From contig CAIQBY010000048.1 of assembly GCA_903870175.1 (NCBI GenBank), positions 1-40,719 of the forward strand: 40,719 nt of DNA, given 5' to 3'. Under the pieces are notes generated by a model that saw only the letters and a list, made by a program, of their open reading frames with translations, searched no databases and was not told the origin of the DNA. Source of the stretch: an uncultured Bacteroidota bacterium. Its GTDB lineage: Bacteria > Bacteroidota > Bacteroidia > 2-12-FULL-35-15. A program made the position numbers and the translations under genes. This document shows positions 34,324 through 40,719 of this stretch, piece by piece (positions within the stretch are counted from its first letter, which is position 1; each line of letters starts with the position of its first letter).

Positions 34324-35244
34324 ATGATAACTTTTGTAGAACATAAAAATATCAATAAACAGAAGTGGGATACCTGTATTGGCAATAGTTCCAACACTTC
34401 CATATTTGTTTATTCCTGGTATTTGGATATTGTTTCTGAAAATTGGTCAGCATTGATATTAAATGATTACGAAGCGGTTTTCCCTATTGTTTCAAAATCA
34501 AAATATAAGATAAGTTATTTGTATCAGCCCTATTTTACAAGGTATTTTGGAGTTTATTTTCAGTTAAGATTCGATGAGAAAATAGTTAATGAATTTATTA
34601 ATGCCATTCTCGAAAAGTATAAATACATTGACATTTGCCTGCACGAATCAAATATCACAAAGAATAACGAACTTGAAATAAAAAACAGAAAGTTTCAATC
34701 ACTTGATTTGAAATTTCCTTATGTAACCATTCAAAAAAGCTATTCTGAAAACGCAAAACGGAATGTTAAGAAAGCTGTCAAGGCCAGCCTGAAAGTAGAA
34801 CAAGACATATCACCTGAAAAAATTGTAAGTCTTTTTAAAACTACAAAAGGAGGAGATCTGGAAATATTTAATGCCAAAGATTATGCTGTCTTAATTAATT
34901 TAATGAACTACTGTATTAAAAATAATAAAGGACAATCATTTGCAGTTTACGATGGCGATATATTGTGTGCTGCAGCTTTTTTTATGTTTAATAACAATAT
35001 ATTTACATATTTGAAAAGTGGTCTAACAGATGAAGGTAAAGCCAAAGGGGCAATGTATTTTTTAATGGATTATTTCATTAAAGAAAATTCCGGAAATGAT
35101 TATCTTTTAGATTTCGGTGGTTCATCAGTAGAAAGCGTGGCTCAATTTTATAAAAAGTTTGGAGCAAAAGATTGTGTATATTTACAAATTAAAAAAAACA
35201 AATTGCCTCGACTAGCTAAGTGGATTAAAAAATTAAAGAATTAA
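34324..35244 (+). CDS. FemAB/GNAT-like acyl- or aminoacyl-transferase
   Basis: A 306-residue protein with the double-GNAT layout of FemAB-type proteins. The N-terminal part carries NTSIFVYSWYLDIVSENW and IVSKSKYKISYLYQPYFTRY; the C-terminal part has QSFAVYDGDILCAAAFFMF, GAMYFLMDYFIKEN, YLLDFGGSSVESVAQFYKKF and GA at the end, which is the usual acetyl-CoA/aminoacyl-tRNA-fold GNAT pattern. FemA/B proteins add amino acids to peptidoglycan bridges; relatives in polysaccharide loci add acyl or amino-acyl groups to glycans, which fits this context better. The substrate is unknown. Its ATG follows the previous stop codon with no gap, so translational coupling is likely. Confidence 0.75.
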   Translation: MITFVEHKNINKQKWDTCIGNSSNTSIFVYSWYLDIVSENWSALILNDYEAVFPIVSKSKYKISYLYQPYFTRYFGVYFQLRFDEKIVNEFINAILEKYKYIDICLHESNITKNNELEIKNRKFQSLDLKFPYVTIQKSYSENAKRNVKKAVKASLKVEQDISPEKIVSLFKTTKGGDLEIFNAKDYAVLINLMNYCIKNNKGQSFAVYDGDILCAAAFFMFNNNIFTYLKSGLTDEGKAKGAMYFLMDYFIKENSGNDYLLDFGGSSVESVAQFYKKFGAKDCVYLQIKKNKLPRLAKWIKKLKN

Positions 35245-35248
35245 ATTT

Positions 35249-35896
35249 ATGGTACATATCTTAGGAGCAAACAATTCTCTTTTCAATCAATACATCTCTG
35301 AAATACGTGATGAAAAAACACAAAAAGACAGTATGCGTTTTCGTCGAAACATGGAACGTATGGGAGAAATAATGGCTTACGAAATAAGTAAAACGTTGAT
35401 ATATGAGACGGTGGAAATTACTACTCCTCTTGGCATTGCTAATATTCCGCTTATTAAAGATCAGCCAGTTATAGCAACTATTTTACGTGCAGGATTACCA
35501 CTTCATCAGGGGATATTAAATTACTTTGACAGTGGGCATAATGCTTTTGTTTCTGCTTATCGCAAACATCATAAAGACGGTACATTTGATATAAATGTTG
35601 AATATTTATCAAGCCCGGATTTAACTGATAAGGTTTTAATATTATGCGACCCAATGCTTGCAACAGGAGCTTCAATGGTATTAACCTATAAGGCATTGAT
35701 GCAACGTGGCAAGCCTCGTCATACACACGTCGTATCTGTTATCGCAAGTTTGGAAGGTGTGGAATATGCAAAAAAATATTTGCCAGAAAATGTAACTTTA
35801 TGGTGCGGCGCAGTTGATGATGAATTAACTGCTCACTCATACATTGTTCCCGGATTGGGTGACGCAGGCGACCTTTCGTATGGAACCAAAATTTAA
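35249..35896 (+). CDS. upp: Uracil phosphoribosyltransferase
   Basis: A 215-residue cytoplasmic enzyme that salvages uracil by joining it to PRPP to give UMP. The PRPP-binding loop is VLILCDPMLATGASM at about residue 130, and the uracil-specific C-terminal loop YIVPGLGDAGDLSYGTK is complete. AYRKHHKDGTF and LRAGLPLHQGIL are also family-typical. The length is normal. It starts 4 bases after the FemAB-like gene, so it appears to be carried on the glycan-cluster transcript, although its function is unrelated. Confidence 0.95.
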   Translation: MVHILGANNSLFNQYISEIRDEKTQKDSMRFRRNMERMGEIMAYEISKTLIYETVEITTPLGIANIPLIKDQPVIATILRAGLPLHQGILNYFDSGHNAFVSAYRKHHKDGTFDINVEYLSSPDLTDKVLILCDPMLATGASMVLTYKALMQRGKPRHTHVVSVIASLEGVEYAKKYLPENVTLWCGAVDDELTAHSYIVPGLGDAGDLSYGTKI

Positions 35897-35907
35897 TATT
35901 TCTTAAT

Positions 35908-36069
35908 TTGAACTCCTGGTGGGAAATTTTTTCTGTTTTTTTATTGAGTACAGTAAAATTTGTTTTTGGAGGTGTTCCGCTTGCATTAACCTATAATTTC
36001 TCTTTTTTCGAATCCGTTACAGTTACTTCTATTGGCGGATTTACAGGTTGCATTTTTTTGTTTTTTTAA
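35908..36069 (+). CDS. Small membrane protein, N-terminal piece of a frameshifted gene
   Basis: A 53-codon frame with a TTG start 11 bases after upp, encoding two hydrophobic segments: WWEIFSVFLLSTVKFVFG and VTVTSIGGFTGCIFLFF. It stops at a TAA immediately after the run GTTTTTTTAA. The next frame (36048-36395) continues the same protein one frame back, giving GGFTGC-IFF-VFLSEK across the joint. Together they would be about 160 residues with four membrane helices and a basic loop. The profile resembles Bacteroidota small-multidrug-export-like proteins, but I only infer this. Confidence 0.5.
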   Translation: MNSWWEIFSVFLLSTVKFVFGGVPLALTYNFSFFESVTVTSIGGFTGCIFLFF

Positions 36070-36395
36070 GTGAAAAGTTAATTATCAATTACCGACATCG
36101 AATTGCAAATAAAATTCATCACACTAAAAAGAGTGCAATAAAAAAAGTATTTACCAAGAAAAAAAGATTTATCATCAAAATAAAAACACAATTTGGATTA
36201 GTAGGTATAGCCGCGCTCACCCCATTATTGTTATCTATTCCACTAGGATGTTTTGTTGCTGTCAGATATTTTAAACACAAACAACGTGTATTAATATATA
36301 TGTTCACATCAGTTATTCTCTGGTCGACTGTCTCTTATTATTTATACAAACCATTAATTAATGCCATACGAACATATTTTTTTGATTTAGGATGA
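36048..36395 (+). CDS. Small membrane protein, C-terminal piece of a frameshifted gene
   Basis: The downstream half of the gene that begins at 35908. The frame is open from an internal ATG at 36048, but the true coding continuity is VFLSEKLIINYRHR from about 36060. It holds a basic cytoplasmic loop (HHTKKSAIKKVFTKKKRF), then QFGLVGIAALTPLLLSIPLG with CFVAVRYFKHKQR, and a last membrane helix (MFTSVILWSTVSYYLY). The LTPLLLSIPLG segment is typical of small integral membrane proteins of the export or DedA-like type. Restoring one T in the T run at 36053-36059 would fuse the two halves. Whether this is a true pseudogene, a sequencing artefact or programmed slippage is open. Confidence 0.6.
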   Translation: MHFFVFLSEKLIINYRHRIANKIHHTKKSAIKKVFTKKKRFIIKIKTQFGLVGIAALTPLLLSIPLGCFVAVRYFKHKQRVLIYMFTSVILWSTVSYYLYKPLINAIRTYFFDLG

Positions 36396-36705
36396 ATTTT
36401 TGGTTACATTTGATTAATTTTAAAAGACTATTTTGGAAATTGCATTTTGAAAGCCTAGAATATATAATTCCAATATCCATTATTACTTGCAAAGCCTAAA
36501 TTTTATATCTTGATTATTGTAGTAATCTACTTTATTATTGTTGCATAAATATTTGAATAATAGTTGTATTTTTATTCTTATAATTAGTTTCATTCACAAC
36601 TACTCACTATTAATATAAAACACTGTAAGTTACTTTTAAGACTTCCAATTATTATAACGTTCATTTACAATTTTTTAATTATTTCTAACAATGATTTAAT
36701 GAATA

Positions 36706-36728
36706 ACCTCGAAGCAGAGTGTTGAGGT
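36706..36728. other. Imperfect hairpin at one end of the IS200-like remnant
   Basis: ACCTC at 36706-36710 pairs with GAGGT at 36724-36728, and the interior adds two pairs around a bulge. It lies about 30 bases past the end of the decayed transposase. Subterminal hairpins are typical of IS200/IS605 ends. Confidence 0.35.
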
Positions 36729-36759
36729 ATAATGTTGCTCGAACAAACTGAATTGGTTT

Positions 36760-37141
36760 TTATGCAACTGTTATAAGTACTTTCTCTTCTCCTTGATTCT
36801 GAATATACTTTTGAATTACATCCTCATTTTCGTATTATCCAACAGTATTGACGTAATAACCACTTGATGAAGCCGAAAAAGTTCTTTTGCTGATACTTTT
36901 TATTGTTCGCACTATCATTTCAACAGAAAACTTCGGAACGCCTTCATCAAAAAACGTACATGATTTTCATCAGCACCTACCTCTACAAAATGTATTTCAT
37001 TATGTTCTTGAATTCCTTTACAAACTTCAATCAATCTCTTTTCAATCTGTTTAGACAAAACCCTTCTCCGATATTTTAACGGAAAAACACAATGTAAACC
37101 AACAAACTTTTATTATGCCTCTTATGAATATGTTCATTCAT
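36760..37141 (-). pseudogene. tnpA: IS200/IS605-family TnpA (Y1 transposase) pseudogene
   Basis: Reading the minus strand piece by piece gives a recognisable IS200 transposase. It begins MNEHIHKRHNKSLL, changes frame near 37095 into HCVFPLKYRRRVLSKQIEK, continues through ICKG-like EVCKGIQEHNEIHFVEVGAD to ENHVRFLM, changes frame again near 36940 into GVPKFSVEMIVRTIKSI, and ends GYYVNTVG-stop-YENEDVIQKYIQNQGEE. Thus it has two frameshifts and one in-frame stop, and about ten residues that normally contain a WGG(E/D)FW motif are missing. The HUH metal motif (normally HVH) reads HVR, so catalysis is lost even apart from the frame breaks; the catalytic-type Tyr in QKYIQNQG is still there. The element is inactive and old. 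Confidence 0.85.
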
Positions 37142-37168
37142 TTTGCAAACATCCTACTTTTTTACGCA

Positions 37169-37180
37169 CTCCCGAGGGAG
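37169..37180. other. Short hairpin at the other end of the IS200-like remnant
   Basis: CTCCCGAGGGAG can fold with a 4-bp stem and loop CGAG, and lies 28 bases beyond the transposase start. It is a candidate for the second element end. Confidence 0.35.
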
Positions 37181-38114
37181 AGCCTCTAGGAATTATTTGA
37201 ATAAATCCAAAGAAATAATTATAGTATTGTTAAACTTATTTAATTTTTCGAGTTCCTATTAATAAAATTGAAATTTATATTTGTATTTCAAATATTTGAA
37301 GACATTTTTTACATAAAAATCATTTAATCACTAGAATAATTATCAATCAATAAAGCATCACCACCCTCTAACTTTAAGTAGGGAAAAGAATTAGTACTTA
37401 AAAAAATAGTATTTTAATAGTATATGCCGCAGTTTGTAACACTTCGCCTTTGTTTAAGTAAGAAGACAGTGATTGGGGTACTAGAGTGTTAAAAAGATAA
37501 TATTAGGAATCAATGATAGAAAAAACAGGTCAATTTTAATAAATGCTCCACAACTCTAATTTAAACTTCATAGCCAAAAAGAATGTTCATTTATAATCAT
37601 TTACGTTTCTATTTTTTTCTTTATGAATAAAAAAAGAATTTACATTAATAAATGGGAGAAAACAGTATATTTTTTATTCTCTGCTGAAAATATTTGTATC
37701 TATTGAAAAAAACAAATTTAATCTAATTTTCAATCATAATGGTTAAAACAGGAACATTAAGAAGTAATTTTAAAATAAAGTGAAACTCAGTTATATGATT
37801 AGGAGATAAAGGTATACTCCCTAATGCTTCTAACGCACTAGTTAATAAAATCAAAATATAACCAAGGGGCTCGAAATTAAATACAGTTCAATTAGATTAG
37901 GAATTATTTACTTGACCCTTTTTAGCATAAGAAATTTTACTCCTCAATTTACACGTCCAATAAAAGTATCAATGAAATATAAGTGATTGGGAAGGTAATT
38001 GATTAAAAAAACACCAGATTCATTTTTGAATTACAGTATTCGTGCTTATTCGACTGGCTTAATTAATAAGCTGATAACAATAATTATTTAGCTCATTAAA
38101 TAAAATAATTAAAT

Positions 38115-38122
38115 TACTTTTG
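38115..38122 (+). promoter_or_regulatory. Candidate -7 box of alaS
   Basis: TACTTTTG is a full match to TAnnTTTG, ending 48 bases before the alaS ATG. No TTG at the expected distance. Confidence 0.45.
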
Positions 38123-38170
38123 TGCCTTAATAAAATGAAATATAGAATCGGGAATCCGAAAGAATAATTA

Positions 38171-40719
38171 ATGGAATCAACTAAAGTAAGACAAACATTT
38201 TTAGATTTTTTTAAGTCGAAAGGGCATGAAATAGTTCCTTCGGCACCTATGGTAGTAAAAAACGACCCTACTCTGATGTTTAACAATTCGGGTATGGCGC
38301 CGTTCAAGGATTTGTTTTTGGGCAATGCTCCGATAAAATATCCGCGTGTGGCTGATACTCAGAAATGCCTGCGTGTGAGCGGCAAACACAATGATTTGGA
38401 GGAAGTAGGTGTAGATACCTATCATCATACTATGTTCGAAATGCTTGGCAACTGGAGCTTTGGCGATTATTTCAAGAAGGATGCCATCACATGGGCTTGG
38501 GAATTGCTTACCGATGTATATAAAATAGATAAAAGCAGATTGTATGTTACCGTGTTCGAAGGCAGTGCTGACGATGGTTTGGGGTTTGATCAGGAAGCTT
38601 ATGATTTGTGGAAACAATTTATTCCGGAGGGTAGAATATTAAAAGGAAATAAAAAAGATAACTTCTGGGAGATGGGCGAAATGGGCCCTTGCGGACCATG
38701 TTCGGAAATACATTGTGATATCCGCACGGATGAAGAAAGGAAAAAGATTGATGGCAAAACGCTTGTCAATGCCAGTCATCCGCAGGTTATCGAGATATGG
38801 AACAACGTATTCATGGAGTTCAACCGCAAGGCTGACGGCAGTTTGGAGAAATTACCTGCTCAGCATGTAGATACCGGGATGGGCTTCGAACGTTTGTGCG
38901 TAATACTGCAAGGCAAACAATCGAATTACGATACCGATGTTTTTAGACCTGTATTGGATAGAATTGAGGAATTATCAGGGCTGAGATATAAGCCGCAGGA
39001 TGAAGAAAAACATCAGAAACAATTAATAATAAATATTGCAATGCGCGTAATTGCCGACCACATACGCGCAATTTCATTCAGCATTGCCGACGGACAATTA
39101 CCTTCCAATACGGGCGCAGGATATGTGATTCGAAGAATTTTAAGACGCGCAATTCGTTATGGTTATCAATCACTGAACCTGAAAGAACCGTTCATGTATC
39201 GTCTGGTGCCGGTGCTTGCTCATCAAATGGGACATGCCTTTCCGGAATTGTCTTCACAGAAATTATTGATTGAAAAAGTAATTAAGGAAGAAGAGATTTC
39301 ATTTTTCAGAACCTTGGAAAATGGCTTGAAACGTATCGATCAGGTATGTATTACTGTATCCAATGACAAGAAAACTGTCGTGGATGGGTTCACCGTTTTT
39401 GAGCTATATGATACATTCGGCTTTCCGCTTGATTTGACTTCATTGATTGCCAGAGGGTATGGCTTAAGCATTGACGAGAGTGGATTTATGAAAGAGCTGG
39501 AGAAACAGAAAAACCGTTCGCGTGATGCAGGTATAATTAATACTGGGGATTGGATTCTAGTTAATAGAAATAGAGAAAACATTAATAGGGGAGCGAATGA
39601 AGCGATGGCTCACGATATGAGTGATATGGGAAACCTGTTTATTGGTTATGATAAATTGGAATCGGAAGTGTTTATACATAAGTATAGAAAGATAAAAGCA
39701 AAAGGGAAAGAACAATTTCAATTAGTCCTAAACCAAACCCCATTTTATGCCGAAAGCGGTGGACAAGTTGGTGATAAAGGAACTTTAGAGTCTACTAATG
39801 AAAAAATTAATATAAGTGATACTAAAAAAGAAAATGGAATTATTATTCATTTTACAGATACTTTACCAGAAATTCTAACACAAAGTTTTATTGCAAAGGT
39901 TAACAGTGAAAAAAGAACCTTGACAGAGAACAATCATAGTTCTACACACTTGCTGCATGCTGCATTGCGTAAGGTGTTGGGAACGCATGTGGAACAAAAA
40001 GGTTCACTTGTAAATGATGAACATTTGCGTTTCGACTTTTCACATTTCTCAAAAGTAACTGATGAAGAAATAGCAGAAATTGAAGCTATTGTAAACCATA
40101 AAATAAGAGAAAACATTGCCGGTGATATTAAAGAAATGGCGATAGACTCTGCTCGTAAGTTAGGCGCTATGGCTTTGTTTGGCGAAAAATATGGAGATAC
40201 TGTTCGTGTAGTTACATTCGATAAAAACTATTCCATAGAATTATGCGGCGGAACACATGTACCTGCAACAGGACAAATTGGATTATTTAAAATAGTTTCT
40301 GAGTCTGCTGTTGCGGCAGGCATCCGACGGATAGAAGCAATAACTTCGGACAAAGCGGAAGAATTCTTTAACAACCAGACTCATTTAGTAAATGAAGTAA
40401 AACTATTGCTGAAAAACCCTAAAGATGTTGTGAAAAGCTTGCAGGGATTGATAGAACAGAATTCTGAACTTCAGAAACAAATTGATTCCATGCTTCGCGA
40501 CAAAGCAAAAATGCTGAAATCAGAATTGATTGCCAGGAAAGAAACAATAAACGGAATTAATTTTATTGCTGAGCGAATTGATTTGGATTCGGCTGAAGCT
40601 ATCAAAGATTTATCTTTTGAACTCCGCTCGCAAATTGACAATCTGGTATTGGTACTTGGCGCTGATGTGAAAGGGAAACCAAGTTTGTCGGTTATTATTT
40701 CGGATAATCTGGTGAAAGA
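38171..40719 (+). CDS. alaS: Alanine--tRNA ligase (3' end beyond the window)
   Basis: 849 codons of alanyl-tRNA synthetase are present without a stop; the family is about 870-880 residues, so only the extreme C-terminus is missing. Class II catalytic core: [48 protein letters not shown] (motif 2) and [17 protein letters not shown] (motif 3). The editing domain carries [11 protein letters not shown] at about residue 590 and the zinc-site ELCGGTHV at about 690, so mischarged Ser/Gly-tRNA(Ala) removal should be intact. The start of the C-Ala oligomerisation region follows. The start codon at 38171 is the normal family start and lies about 50 bases after a -7 box. Confidence 0.97.
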   Translation, partial: MESTKVRQTFLDFFKSKGHEIVPSAPMVVKNDPTLMFNNSGMAPFKDLFLGNAPIKYPRVADTQKCLRVSGKHNDLEEVGVDTYHHTMFEMLGNWSFGDYFKKDAITWAWELLTDVYKIDKSRLYVTVFEGSADDGLGFDQEAYDLWKQFIPEGRILKGNKKDNFWEMGEMGPCGPCSEIHCDIRTDEERKKIDGKTLVNASHPQVIEIWNNVFMEFNRKADGSLEKLPAQHVDTGMGFERLCVILQGKQSNYDTDVFRPVLDRIEELSGLRYKPQDEEKHQKQLIINIAMRVIADHIRAISFSIADGQLPSNTGAGYVIRRILRRAIRYGYQSLNLKEPFMYRLVPVLAHQMGHAFPELSSQKLLIEKVIKEEEISFFRTLENGLKRIDQVCITVSNDKKTVVDGFTVFELYDTFGFPLDLTSLIARGYGLSIDESGFMKELEKQKNRSRDAGIINTGDWILVNRNRENINRGANEAMAHDMSDMGNLFIGYDKLESEVFIHKYRKIKAKGKEQFQLVLNQTPFYAESGGQVGDKGTLESTNEKINISDTKKENGIIIHFTDTLPEILTQSFIAKVNSEKRTLTENNHSSTHLLHAALRKVLGTHVEQKGSLVNDEHLRFDFSHFSKVTDEEIAEIEAIVNHKIRENIAGDIKEMAIDSARKLGAMALFGEKYGDTVRVVTFDKNYSIELCGGTHVPATGQIGLFKIVSESAVAAGIRRIEAITSDKAEEFFNNQTHLVNEVKLLLKNPKDVVKSLQGLIEQNSELQKQIDSMLRDKAKMLKSELIARKETINGINFIAERIDLDSAEAIKDLSFELRSQIDNLVLVLGADVKGKPSLSVIISDNLVK

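Larger units (their letters stand above)
36396..38170. other. Gene-poor AT-rich region
   Basis: About 1.8 kb without any intact gene. The part 36700-37190 contains a dead IS200/IS605 transposase and possible element ends. From 37190 to 38110 I see only very AT-rich sequence with many stop codons in all frames, and no recognisable RNA gene. The promoter box of alaS is near its end. Confidence 0.6.

Noticed and set aside
37861-37900. tRNA-like GGCTCGAAATT segment
   Set aside because: No acceptor stem, anticodon arm or CCA-compatible end could be built around it.

Overview
The window reads as chromosomal DNA of an AT-rich, free-living member of the Bacteroidota. The evidence is converging: two surface proteins with the type B (gliding-motility-associated) C-terminal signal of the type IX secretion system (T9SS), each next to a PorP/SprF-type outer-membrane protein; many lipoproteins; promoter elements of the Bacteroidota form TTG-N19-21-TAnnTTTG; and start codons without Shine-Dalgarno sequences. 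I cannot name the genus.

Layout. 1-5.1 kb: small genes of unknown or weakly recognised function (an Fn3-like cytoplasmic protein, a degenerate nuclease-like lipoprotein, an SUMF1-fold lipoprotein, a GldN-like lipoprotein, an NTF2-fold lipoprotein) set among repeats, including a 21-bp tandem array. 5.2-7.4 kb (minus strand): T9SS module 1, a PKD-repeat type B cargo followed by its PorP/SprF partner. 7.6-13.6 kb: a two-gene unit encoding a secreted WD40-caspase-fold protein and a membrane receptor with a beta-propeller sensor and a cytoplasmic PP2C/SpoIIE phosphatase. 13.6-16.1 kb: a gene-poor stretch with a second 21-bp array built around a perfect 27-bp inverted repeat, a coiled-coil protein, gene remnants and a small exported protein. 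16.1-23.7 kb: T9SS module 2, a 1530-residue adhesin with five near-identical 255-bp repeats, then PorP/SprF and a PorE-like OmpA-family protein. 23.9-29.2 kb: a coiled-coil lipoprotein, a phosphoenolpyruvate synthase gene broken by an apparent 16-nt deletion, a fatty-acid desaturase and rpsT. 29.2-36.4 kb: a tight co-directional run, radC, wecB-type epimerase, polysaccharide deacetylase, AAC(3)-fold acetyltransferase, second deacetylase-like protein, FemAB/GNAT-like transferase, upp, and a frameshifted small membrane protein. 36.4-38.2 kb: a gene desert holding a dead IS200/IS605 transposase. 38.2 kb to the end: alaS, cut by the window edge.

How the parts work together. The two T9SS modules export and anchor surface adhesins; the 29.9-35.2 kb cluster probably makes or trims an N-acetylated surface glycan through an amino-sugar epimerase, two deacetylases and two acyl/aminoacyl-transferase folds. 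The WD40-caspase and propeller-phosphatase pair looks like an envelope sensing unit. Housekeeping genes (rpsT, radC, upp, alaS) show that this is core chromosome, while frameshifts (ppsA, the small membrane protein), the dead transposase and the repeats show local decay.
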